DNA of 64,000 nt from Scatophagus argus. Taxonomy: Eukaryota > Chordata > Actinopteri > Scatophagidae. Shown piece by piece: positions 1 to 11,258 of the stretch. Below the pieces are notes generated by a model. That model saw nothing but the letters and a program-made list of their open reading frames with translations, had not been told where the DNA came from and ran no database searches. Location of the stretch: positions 4,460,862 through 4,524,861 of the forward strand of contig NC_058510.1 of NCBI RefSeq assembly GCF_020382885.2, written 5' to 3'. Both the position numbers and the translations under genes were made by a program. Position 1 is the first letter of the stretch; the number at the start of each line of letters is the position of its first letter.

Positions 1-876
1 TTTATTATAAAATGAGGTAGTGAAACCACCAAATACTGACTCAGCCCTGGAAGAACATACAGACTCCTCTGCTCCAGACTTTCCCTGAATGTCTCACTCG
101 TTCCCACCAACATGCCCTACTGCTCTCCTGACACGAACAGCCACTGCTGCAGACGAGCTGTGTACTTCACACAGATCCACAGCTGTGGGAACAAATTACG
201 CAACGAAGATGACTGTGTGTTTAATCTAAAGACATGGATTAAGAAGAGCCTCGAGTGCGCTCAGCAGCACTGGCATATCGCATTTCAAGCCTCATGGCGG
301 AGTGTTGGGCAGTTATTGACACGCAGAGGGGAAAATAAAAACACTGCACACACAGATACAGGAACTTCATCTGACATTCACTTTATGCTCCGGATGAAAT
401 GAAGCCGAAAAATGTGATGAAAAATTTGTTGTGCAATTTTAAAGAGTGAGGCGACATGAGCTGCACCCTCCATTGCGTGCGTGCGTGCTGTTAATACGGG
501 CAGGTGTCCTGTCTCAGAACACCTGCCCGTATTAAGCAGGTTGTCACATGGCCGCATAGTAAACAAACCTGCAACAGAAAAGCTGCCATGCAGAGCCATC
601 AACACCGCCGGACTGTTTCTGCTGTTATGGACGACTAAACGGCAAACAGCACATTCAAATGCCACATGTGATCACAACAAAGTCTAACGTCTCGCTGCAG
701 CGTACAGATGGTTTTTACTGTTGATAACAACAACTCAGAGCTCACCTGAGACGCCTGATACCTGCAGAATTAATGAGCGAATTAGCTATAAAATGAAAGT
801 CAATAAAAAAGGGCCCTGACTCTCCTCCTCCACAGCAACTCACTCGTTTAAGATGACAACCCGCAGTGCCACTTAC
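1..876 (-). other. Part of pdk3 intron 1
   Basis: This stretch follows the pdk3 exon 1 donor on the minus strand and runs off the window. No second exon was found in it. It contains a GCGT-rich run (about 474-488) directly beside the hairpin at 491-535. Open frames here are short and unlike any known protein. Confidence 0.7.
491..535. repeat. Perfect 17-bp inverted repeat with 11-nt loop
   Basis: The arm TTAATACGGGCAGGTGT (491-507) is repeated as its exact reverse complement at 519-535, with an 11-base spacer. With a one-base bulge the stem extends three more pairs (488-490 with 537-539). It lies in pdk3 intron 1 and would fold strongly in RNA from either strand. No coding sense is seen. It could be a small foldback element or a chance cruciform. 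Confidence 0.8.
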
Positions 877-979
877 CAAAATCCAAAAACTGCTTAATGG
901 ACAGCGGGGAGGGCGAAAACCTGGAGTAATACTCGATTTTGGGGTTGGCGTTTTTCAGCAGAGACGTGAAAATCCTCAT
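877..979 (-). CDS. pdk3: Pyruvate dehydrogenase kinase 3, first coding exon (partial gene)
   Basis: This exon encodes the N-terminus of a mitochondrial pyruvate dehydrogenase kinase, which phosphorylates the E1-alpha subunit of the pyruvate dehydrogenase complex and switches it off. The exon reads ATG at 979 down to a GTAAGT donor (876-871). It gives 34 codons plus one base, beginning MRIFTSLLKNANPKIEYYS and then RFSPSPLSIKQFLDFG. The RFSPSPLSIKQFLDFG stretch is the characteristic start of the PDK family, and the short leader resembles PDK3 more than PDK1, PDK2 or PDK4. The remaining exons must lie to the left of the window, so the kinase domain is not visible. Teleosts often carry two pdk3 copies (a and b); I cannot tell which this is. 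The upstream side holds several ETS motifs typical of housekeeping promoters. Confidence 0.88.
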
Positions 980-1270
980 TTTGAGAGTTCAATAAAGATG
1001 CCTGGGTCCGAACGTCAGAACGTGATTCAGTACAAACGCGACCATTTCATCCGCCGTAATGTTGACAGTCACACAGACAGTCCTCTTCTCCCATCGGCGT
1101 CCACATTTCTTCCGGCTTCCGGTAGGGACACAAAGCGAAGAGATAAATAAACCTCCATAAGATTACAGGATACGGTACAAATAATACGCTGTCAAAAAGG
1201 TCTTCCTGGGTATACACTACTCAGCTAAACACTGTTAGCTAGTACCAATCAAACGTCGACTTCCGGCTTT
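980..1270 (-). promoter_or_regulatory. pdk3 promoter and 5' UTR with tandem ETS motifs
   Basis: Directly upstream of the pdk3 start codon are two adjacent CTTCCGG motifs (1109-1115 and 1116-1122, plus-strand reading) and a further TTCCGG near 1260. CCGGAAG is the core ETS/GABP site, usual in promoters of nuclear genes for mitochondrial proteins. No TATA box is evident. The transcription start is not defined by the sequence. Confidence 0.5.
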
Positions 1271-3123
1271 TTCAAAATAAAAGTAGAATACAATAATTGC
1301 TGCTAATCAAGGTATTTGGATGGGAAGGACATACTCGAAAATCTGGTACGTATTTTTTTTTAGCACATATATATATTAATGTTGATAAATCATTTACCAA
1401 CTATTTCATTCTTTATAGATCAATTATAGCACATTCCTAAGCATTACATAATATTATCCATACTGTAATGAAACAGAAAGTACGACTAGAATAAAAAAAC
1501 AAAACATGCATGTAGAACCGCAGATTTTAACTTGTAATGGAGTATTTCCACGGTTTGGTATTGCTATTACAGTAAAGGAACTTAATATCTCTCCCACCCG
1601 TGATCATTTTAAAGCTAAAAAAAAACTGGTTGTCCAATCAGCCACTTAAAACTGCAGGCAATTTAGGATTTCTATGTAGATTAAAATATATTTTGAAGGT
1701 TAAACCTCAAGACTTCCTGTCTATTCAGGTTGTCTAGACGCTTTTGGACAAAAACGTACATTCGAAAGCGTCGACTCAACCGCACTTGGCACAGGCTCGT
1801 GGATGCACTGCCGTGATTGGCTTACAACTAGGAAGTGAGCAACGGCAACAACCCGATAGGACGGAGGTATATCAATCAACATTGTTTGTATTAACCTTGT
1901 TCATCCGCGGCCACGCACTGCAATACGTATTTCCATACAGTAAAACAATCAGCGTAAAAAGACGATTCTTTTTGTACAAGAAATCCTGCTTATAGTTTAT
2001 TATGCAGGGTACTTGTTCCGGCTGCAGGTAGACTGTTGTTATGACAACTGTTACAGTAATGACTACTGGTTGAAGCTGTGAGGTCTCCCCACAGTTTGGT
2101 GTCTACTGCCACCTAGTGGCAACAGGATAAAAACTCAAGTGAACATGTTGACACGATCACACGGTCATTCAGTGTTTTCATTTCATCCGAGCACATTTAA
2201 GAACGCTTACATTGTACGTATGGTAACAGGGACAGTAAAGGTCCACTGGTTGTGACACAAAATGCAAATGCAAGAGAAAAATACAGCATTCATAAATAAG
2301 TGGTGCCACCTCATAAATGGGGAGCCATTATTTCTTGTAATTGCCCAGAACTGAAATGATCTGTAATTGTAAATTCAACGAGCAAAAGGAAAATGATTTG
2401 GGCCTTGAGTCTGCAGTCTAATGTTAGACGTATAGTTCGAAATGAATGGAGATTTTTTTTCTTTAATAAATTCATGACAAAACATTTATTTGTGTTAACG
2501 TTGACCAGTTTTTTCCCTGTGTTGACCCTAAAATTAGATTTGTGTGCAAAAGCCTCCTCGTTTAAGGACTAGTTATTCGGCTGCCATTGCTAAGTCACTT
2601 AAAGCTAACTAGCCAATCACGAGTGAGAGGTAATTAGCAGAGGCCCGTTTCAGATGAAGCATCATTTTGTGTTTTTCTAACATGTAACATGAGGGTACAG
2701 GCATAAATTCGCAGGTTATGTTGATGTGTTACAAACCCCAGCCAGCAGAGGGCAGTGTCCCCTATTCCCGCGGGCAGAGCCTACAGTTTACCAGACTCCT
2801 GATGGCGTTTATAGTGCAGTCTATGCATGCTGAATGGCTGAATTCCAGTATGATCAGTCACTAATTATGCTGTTTACTCCTTCGCTTATTTTTATGGTTG
2901 TAAGTGATTTTAGTTAATTTGTAAGTTTAAGTTTGTTGTTCTGTATTTTTTGTTTTTAGCCCACATTTGGAGGATTCTCTGATATCCACAAGTAAACAGT
3001 TTTCAGGAAATCTGCATCTCTTGTCTCCTCATTAAGGTGTGTTGTTGGTATTTTCTGTACATCAAACAGTGTTTGCAATAATAAACACCCACACGGCAAA
3101 TGTCCATATAATTCATATTTATA
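1271..3123. other. Intergenic, pdk3 to slc51a 3' end
   Basis: This is AT-rich sequence with no supported exon, RNA gene or recognised repeat. Short open frames lack splice context or protein similarity that I can recognise. Confidence 0.6.
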
Positions 3124-3129
3124 TTTATT
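3124..3129 (-). terminator. Poly(A) signal of slc51a
   Basis: AATAAA on the minus strand lies about 105 bases past the slc51a stop codon. It is the first canonical signal downstream, so a short 3' UTR is likely. An imperfect CA-rich tract (3184-3222) lies between stop and signal. Confidence 0.6.
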
Positions 3130-3232
3130 GCTTGTATTTACTTATTTCATCTCCTAATCAAATACATGCAGGAAGTACAAATGACACACTCACACACACA
3201 CTCACACTCTCACACCCACACATTCAGAGTTC

Positions 3233-6200
3233 TCATGCAGATCCAGGTATGGCAGCCATTTTGGTGTTTTCGTTGTCGTCGCACTCTTCGGCGGGTAAAG
3301 GGTCGTACTGTCGACGATACAGCAGACGTGTTACCAGCGTGATGATGAACATCTCCAGGATCAGAAGCTGCTGACTCATCACTGTGGAAACAGACAGGAG
3401 CAGGAGGAGCAAAGCAGGTGAAAACATGAACTTTAGCTGTTCAAGGAGCTGCACCTAAGAGACTCAACAGCTGCTTTTACATGGACCCTGATATTCCACT
3501 GATAATCAGAAAAATAGGCCAATCAGAATAAATATGCCTCATGTAACCACCTCATTTGGAAGAGACTGACCCGATGAGGATGTAAACCATTGATAACGCA
3601 TTCAATAGGAAAATCTCTGTGACATGAACAAGTTTCCAGGTAAGGCCGAAACATGGAGGTAGCAAAACAACACTGATCTGTGGCCCACCCGAGCCTGATG
3701 AGCTGTACAGGTCCTGTGTGTGTGTGTGTGTGTGTGTGTGCTGCTTAATGAGAAAGAACAGCAGAAATGCAAACACTGTTCAGAGGAAACCGTGTGGGTC
3801 CGTTGTGAAAGTCGTATTAACGGGGTGAACCACTTCTCCTTGTCCTCCTTCTGTTATATTTCTGGTAGATCTGACGCGTCACCAAAAGTTGCGTCCTGAT
3901 TCAACGGGGCCTGCATTTGGGGCATGTGAACATCTTTTTGGATAACTTCAACACTTAAGATGGACTATTGAATCGGAAGGATTTGAATCAGGCTGAAGAA
4001 ACACCGTTGAAGATAAAGACGTGGGTGAACAGACTGACTGTATGCTGACTCACTGTATCCTCTGGCTGCGGAGGAGAAGGGCGGAGTGCAGGCGATCGTT
4101 CCGTTCAAAGCCAAGATGTTGATGATAGCTGACTGCAGCTGACTCAGGATCAGCACCAGCTAGAAACACACACACACAGTTTAACCTGACAGGCAGAATT
4201 CTGAAATCCCTGTAAAAACAAGAATCAGAAATGTGTTTTCGTACAGGCAGTCACAAAAAGTCGCATGAGGCTAACGTCCGCCATGACGTGTGTAAGCAGC
4301 TGTTTGCGTCCTACAGGTGTGTGTTTTAGGCATCTCTTGTGTCCGTACCTGGTACATGGCGTATTTGGGGATGATCTTAAGTGAACGCAGGGTAACCCTC
4401 AGGTGCATGAACATGATTGCTACAGGCCACAGAGCTATGATTGTCAAGATGCCCACAAACGGGTTGATCCATATAGCAGCTCCGGTAATGCTCAGCTGAA
4501 ACACACACACACACACAGTTTGGAAGTTAGCAAAGACAACAAGAAAGAATAATCCTGAAAGAGCGTAGAGAACAACAGGAAAACCATCTCCCCTCCCAAT
4601 TTCAACAATGCCAACGCTACCATTATTACTGCTCCATAAAGAGTCTTTAAAATGGTTGTAATAGCCTGTGTTTTACTTTGTTGTTCTACAGGCCTTTTGA
4701 CACCAAGCGCCTCTCATTTATTGTTATTTCCCTTTTTAGTAAGTGAATTTTAGTTTAATGCAGTTACTCCATGTTGTATCAGGCATTTCTGTTGCTCACT
4801 GACACAAGATAATAAGATCACTATTTACAAGTTAATTCTTTTATTTTGTCATTGGGGTATGAAACTGCTGTCAGATGCTAAACATCTATCAGTCTAAATA
4901 TGTAAACTAACAAACCACTAACAGGGAAATGAGGATCCAGAATTTTGTGCTACACCCCTGATGTTCATGACACTTGGATCTGTTCAGCTTTCAGAAATGA
5001 TGATCAAATGTGTGAAATTATCTTTTCTAAGTATCTCGACTCCAGCCAATTTTAATTACATGCCAATTGATGTTTGAAGTAACTCTGAGTTTAAAAACTT
5101 GTTGACTCGTTGAACATTAATCTCAAGATTGCAGATCCTTGATACTTTCTTAACGGCGAGCTGCAGAAATTCGTTGTTAAACGCTGAACACAACTGTGCA
5201 AATGATTCACTTTCGATTTTCTAAAAATAAGAAGAAAACAATATTCAACGCATGTTATCTGGGCTGGAGTGACACACTGATCGTAACTGGTTGTTATGAC
5301 TACCAGTGAAAAGCTGAGACAATGACTAGTACAAACAGAAATCATGGATACAATGATATGAGGAGCTGGCGTCCAGCATTTCTTACTCACATCAGAAAGA
5401 TCAAAAGTCCCGTTGGTATAGAGGACAATGGAAAGGACGGTGAAGACAAGTTTCAGGAGCGCAAACTGGAAGGAGCCAAGTTTGAGCAGGAAGAGAGTAC
5501 GCCTGGAGTCGAAACAGAGGAAACACGCAGACGAGAGAAAACAGCTTCAGTTTTTAATGCATCTTAAAAGCAATCAAAAGTCCATTGTGGAATTCTCCAT
5601 TGTCCTGAACCTGACCTGGATTACTACCCGAGGATGTTTTGGGCGGCCGACGGTGGCCTTGCATAAATCATTATTGGCATCAGGTGGGTCCATATTTGAC
5701 TGTTCCTACATGTGCAACAACAACATTAATAGTCCCTCTGGGGTGTATGATACCTTTCTGAATTCATACAAATAGCAGTGCAAATGATTAGGCTGTTGAT
5801 GGGAAACTCGGCCCTGTAACAAAGAAAAAGAGGCATTGTCGTCATGTATTTGTACTCATGAGCTTGCACTAAGCACAGATAAACACAACAAAGTGTGTAC
5901 GGAAGGGGAAAAAACTCTGTATGGCTGCAGACTTTACTTTACCTAAGCGGACTCAACTGCAGCCAGAAAAAGACATAACGTGCTCATGTAGTGTGATACG
6001 ACACACACTTTCCCCTTGCAAGAGTTGAATGACCGGGAGTGTGTTCAGCCTGCATTTAGAGGGCAGAAGCATATCATCCAGTACTGTATGTACAGAGGAT
6101 CTCTGAGCTTATGCAATCCTCAAACAGGCCAAAAACGACATCAAACACCTCAGCGCACTCAGCCGAACCCTCAAACAACATGCGGTTGTAACCATCTTCA

Positions 6201-9200
6201 AGCTGCACAGGATCTGTGTCTCATTAGTGCTGCAGGATTTCCCACTAACCAACTCAAAATGCAGGGATTGCGTAAGATAACAACTTGATGTATTCCCATA
6301 AGTGTGACAATTGTGGCTCTATGGTTTGTATTAACTTTACAATCTCCACCCCTGCAATAATGACTCAGAAAAATGAGGGCCTGTGCAAAACAACGTCTAT
6401 CGGAGCCCCGACACCTAAAGGAAATAGGCTTTGGAAAAATCGTTTATCACTTGTTTGCTGAGAGTCCAGAGAGAAGGTCAAAGTCACTTTTATATCCGTG
6501 CAGTAAAAATGTTGCTGGATCCAGATGCTGTTTAGCTTAGCACAGCTTGAAGGCCTGAGGTTAGTCTTCCCCATGCAACAAAGTTCACCAGCGTCTCTAA
6601 AACTCACTTGGCAACACTTGGTTGCATCTCTTTTGTTTAATCTATAGTAAAACCGAAGCACAAAAGCTACAGTTCATCACCGTCTGCAGGCCGAGTGGTA
6701 CTGATCCTCACTGGTCCTCTCACGGACCTCTCATCAAGAAAGCGAATTAACACCAACTGCACAACAATCCCTTTACGCCTCTTCTGTCATGCTGCTTGAT
6801 CTCCGTTCAGTTCAGTTTAAATCAAAACAAGCTGAAATTAGATGCCAATCGTGTACAGTAGCAACAAAGATAAACCTCATGTTTCTATATCTACTAAGTC
6901 ACAATAATCTGCTGAACAAAATATACTCTAATGTGCTCCTGCTGAATGCTCCTCAGAAGCTCTTCACATGTTGATGTTAGGAGTTGAGTTGCGCTCACGT
7001 CAGCTCTCGATTCATGAAAAAGCAGAAACGTTATACTGATTGCGCGAGCCACACGCTGTACCACTGCAGTGCTTACCGTGTGATGGCAACATATGGCAGG
7101 CAGAGGCAGCAGCAGCAGCAAGGCCCCGTGCTGATCTTCAGTTTATGTCTCCCTGCTCGCTTCAGGAAGGCCTCGTCACCACCCACCTCCTCCAGCATCA
7201 GGATCAGGAACTTGAAAACCACGACGGCAAAGTAGCTGCGGACAGATGGGACAGATGGGTGATTAGCAGGAAGTAAGGAATGAGGGAAGGAGAGCAAGGG
7301 ACGCAGGAAGAACGAGAGAAGTATGAAGAGTGTAGAGCGGCAGGAGCTGGAGAGAAAATGAAAGCCACAAGTCCCACGCACATTCCACGGACGTATCGCT
7401 GTTTTCTATAAAATGCTTGGCAGGTTACGAAGTTCAAGTTACCCCGCTGTGATTTTTTTACTGTGGGGATCTGCGGGTAACAAAACACAGCGAACAGCGA
7501 GCGATGAAAGGTGAGTAAAAGAGAAGCAGACAAAGAGAGACCCACCAAGCAGAGGTCATATCTGTAAACATGGTGGCTCTGGGGATCCACATCCCCAGAC
7601 ACGACATGGTGCCAATCACCTGAAAAAGACAGGAGAAAGAGGGGATTTAAAGATACGCCACGTTTTACCACAACCGGTGCGATTTGCCCCGTGACGGGTG
7701 AAAAACACCAATCACTGCTTTGTTCTTACTGGTGCTGCCCCATTCACCCAGATGATCACACTCTTCTTGTTGGCGGGGACTTTCCTGTAGATGTAGATAC
7801 ACTCCTCTATGAAGACCAGCACGGACACTGCGGCCATGAAGGTGAGCACAGAGTACAGGAGGATGCCAAAGATGTCCAAGTCTGGAGGAAGTGAAGGGGA
7901 GAGTACAACAAATAAGCCATAAGCTAAAACTGAACTTTATACAATGTTTTGATTGTGCTACTGTGAGTTTAATGATCTCATGTTTATGTTCTTAAAGCTT
8001 ACATCAAGGCTTTGAAATGTTTATTCAGGCTGAATAAAGTGCTGCCAGAAAACTGAAAAAAGGTTGCCTTGAAGCAAAGAGAACAACATGTCCTAACGAG
8101 ACCAACAGCCCACAACCGGCATCTCTGCGAGGCTGCGCTTGGCACAGCGGTGCTTTGAGCTAATTACAAACATGCCCACAGTTGTTGCTCATAACGATTA
8201 GCAGGGTTAACATTTACCATATTCAGAATTTAGCATGTTAGCATAGTACCATTGTCACAAACCAACGTACTGGAAAAAACTGTTTTGTCATGATGATGAA
8301 AAGTTTTGACTTGGCGGTGGCTCTAGATGAAAAGTTCAAGGAAAAGTCATCCATCCTGAAGGGGGCAGGAGTGTGTGTGTACCAGGTTTCATTACAGTCC
8401 ATCCAGTGATTGTTGAGACATTTTGCTCAAAAGAGGAACCAGAGGAAGTGTCAAGGGGATCCCTGACATCACCAGGGTTCATCGTCTGGAAACCGTGATT
8501 GTATTGTTATCTTACTAAAATACAAAAACGTCAACTTGCTGGTGACGCTAGAGGTAAAGCCGGCGCGATTCCCGCATTCGCAGTCATGTGTTTAAGATTT
8601 CCTGGGAACATATGAGACAGTTGCTGAGATATTTCAGCATAAAACAAAGTAAGAGACCGACTGGCAGGCCAACATGTTGCTCGTGAGGCTCAAAATATCA
8701 CACATCTCTCTTAGGAGGAAGTCTTTGTTTAACCTCTCCTTCACTCATTAGTTTAAATTACATCGCCAAACACTTTCTGATGGTGTGAACACACCTTTTT
8801 TTTTACCACTAGCTTGGACAAAAAATTGGATTTCTATATTTTTAAGAGGTTAACAAAATACTGACGTGTTACTGTAACGTGTTACTGAGTGCTGCTTCCA
8901 TTGACCACCTTTGCTGTGTTTCTTTGAGGGATCTCCATGAACCTGACTCAAGTCTGATCATGAAGCAACATAAAACAGCGAGGCAGACTGTTGCCATAGA
9001 CATGCAGGATGACAAAACACTGGAAAGCAAGCCAAGGTGTCCTGACATATGATATGCAACGGATTTGCACAATCAGAATGAAAAGTTCCCTTTTTTCAGC
9101 CTTTGAAACAAACAGAGCTGACTGTCAAAGATGAAAAATGGAGGGTGGGGTTACGCTCAGAGCAGGAAAGCTGCTGACAAGGTGACTTTTGTGGTAAGTG

Positions 9201-10485
9201 TGAAGATAAGCTTAAGCAGACCCGCATGGTCACAACTGGATCAGGCAAACAGATGTTTCAGAGGAAGACAAAGGCAGGTAATGACAAAGCTGCAGCTGCA
9301 GTCAGAAAGGTAAAATGAGAGATAAAGATAATTCAGCACGCAGCCCGTAAATCTCACTTTTTAGTATCAAAAGTCATAAACACACACAAACGAACGGATT
9401 TCTGTCTGCACAAGGTCACTTTGCTGACTGTTGTGTTTTTCTCATGTGAAACTCTTCTTTTGACTTTGTGAACTGTTTCTACTTTTCTAATTCTGATGTT
9501 TAAAATTTACCATCACAACACTGGATTTTTGAGGCTGACGCACACAGCCATAGCAGCCATATGATCCCTTACTTTTGCTTTTTTTGTGTGTTTTTTTTAA
9601 AGAACTCCAACTGACGGGAACATCTAAGAGCTGACGGACAAACCAGCAGCTCGACATGCATGCTGATACACCATAAGCCTGAAAAGCTGACATGCAGCAT
9701 ATGATGAGCGTTCACGAGTATATTAAAATGGAGAAAAACTGTCTTAAAACTTAAAAAAAAAAATAAAATGAAGGAACTTTTTGGATTACACATAACAAAT
9801 GATGCAGCTCTGCCAAAAAATGGGTGACATTAAACTGCCATTCAGTCTAAATCATAAAGCAGAAAAAGGATTTATGAAGTGCAATAATTAAAACACACAA
9901 TGCAACTTTTAAAAATTAAACTGTAAGCTATAGAGGACTCAGTCCACACAATGTAACAAATAAAGTATTTATTACAGTACTTCTTGGGATTTATGCTGTG
10001 ATTCTCTACTTTCGGATTTAACTGAGCCCTGCTGAAGTGGACTTAAGGAAAAGGCAACAGGACTCAACTGCCTGAACGTGAAGCATCAGTTTGATTGTTT
10101 TAATAATCGTGCCAAATGTTTACAGCACGTGCCAGGGTCCCGTGCAAACACGTTGTGAAGGACCCTCTTTCTGCTGTCACTTCGGTCCGAGACAAAGGCT
10201 AGAGGACCATCAGGTGCTGCACGTGTGACCCACAGTCTCCGAGCAGCTCCTGAAGGGGGACCCTGAGACTCCGACGAACATCTCGTTTAATCCCCCACCG
10301 GCTGTTACCACATGCAGCCGAGCAAAGATCACAGGGGGACTCCTGACACCCGATGTGCTGCATCGGCTGTGATCTACAGGCAATCCGCCACCCGAGCCGG
10401 TCTACTCACTGAGGATGATGTCGATGGCGAGGGGAGGTTTGTCCCTGCAGCTCGGGTCAATAGTTCGGTTGGATCCATTATTCAT
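3233..10485 (-). CDS. slc51a: Organic solute transporter subunit alpha (SLC51A)
   Basis: OST-alpha pairs with OST-beta (slc51b) to export bile acids and steroid conjugates across the basolateral membrane of gut, liver and kidney cells. Eight coding exons join in frame: 10410-10485, 7730-7881, 7546-7619, 7077-7235, 5391-5502, 4349-4495, 4054-4159, 3233-3381, giving 324 aa (mammalian forms about 340). The family hallmark is a cysteine cluster after STGP, here five Cys in a row at residues 140-144 plus C146, thought to be palmitoylated. Other family matches are the GMWIPRA motif (exon 3), the IACTPPFSS loop (exon 7) and the [19 protein letters not shown] last helix (exon 8). About seven hydrophobic segments fit the multi-spanning membrane fold. 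The start at 10485 is the only ATG in frame in exon 1. Intron 1 is 2.5 kb and carries an old repeat; the 5503-7076 intron holds nothing recognised. No breaks were seen. Confidence 0.93.
3715..3740. repeat. (TG)n microsatellite
   Basis: About 13 uninterrupted TG units lie in an slc51a intron, a likely length-polymorphic site. Confidence 0.9.
8125..8692 (+). repeat. Degraded copy of a common percomorph interspersed repeat
   Basis: The order of phrases fits a dispersed repeat that I recall from many spiny-rayed fish genomes: a GAGGCTGCGCTTGGCACAG start, then GGTGCTTTGAGCTAA, TTTAGCATGTTAGCAT, GGCGGTGGCTCTAGATGAAA, CATCCTGAAGGGGG, CAGTCCATCCAGTGATTGTT, GAGATATTTCAGCATAAA, and an ACCGACTGG end. 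The copy is heavily mutated and non-coding, and sits in slc51a intron 1. Identity is from memory and not from a database search. The class (SINE or non-autonomous DNA element) is not clear from this copy. Confidence 0.65.
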
Positions 10486-11101
10486 GCTGGCAGCCGTCGG
10501 TGGGTTTTCACAAGTGCAGCTTCAACAGTGAAGTCTGAACAGCCTCAGACGCTCGCAGTCGGGACGCTCCTCTCTGTGAAGATCCAAAAGAGAGCGTCCA
10601 GAGGCTTTCCACAGAGGGATATCTGCCTCCCGGGCCCCCCGAAACACTTGTTGTAATGCTGGACCCGCCTCTTTCCCGATGTCATAGGACAGCGAGTCGT
10701 GTACCACCACATCCTGGGAACTGACGTACAAATGTGAGCAAACCTGTGAATATTTTTTAAAAAAGAAAGGAGAATTTAAGAGGATTTGGAACTTGTCCTG
10801 TTATCCTTAACTTTACAAAAAAACCCATTGAAGTGCAACATAAAAATGAAAGCGGATCAGTGTGTGAACTGTGGCAGGAACGGCTGAAATGTAAATCACA
10901 TGTCATGCTGGTAAGTGTTTTCTGCTGTTTGCTGTGGTGATCTGTGGAGAGTGCGGTTATTTCACTGAGCCTCACATATGGTGAGCCCTCAGCACTGCTC
11001 CGGTCCTGACACTTCTCCCCTGTTTTCCAGAGAAAAGGGTGGGAGACTCTTCTGACCACAATACACACTCTCTTCTCAAAGGACCCCTGGCTATAACTGG
11101 G

Positions 11102-11104
<3 letters not shown>

Positions 11105-11154
<50 letters not shown>
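11105..11154. repeat. (AT)n microsatellite
   Basis: About 25 pure AT units occur in a row. The tract is self-complementary, unstable and prone to cruciform formation. The apparent Ile-Tyr repeat reading frames across it are artefacts of the tract. Confidence 0.95.
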
Positions 11155-11157
<3 letters not shown>

Positions 11158-11231
11158 CAAGTGACTGGAAACACTCCAGTAACATTCATAATGAGGGTTT
11201 GGTACGGAGGAGGGGGAGAGTTTACAGCGGG

Positions 11232-11258
11232 GTGTGCGTGTGTGTGTGTGTGTGTGTG
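11232..11258. repeat. (TG)n microsatellite
   Basis: A TG tract with one internal GC interruption lies 80 bp from the AT tract. Confidence 0.9.
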
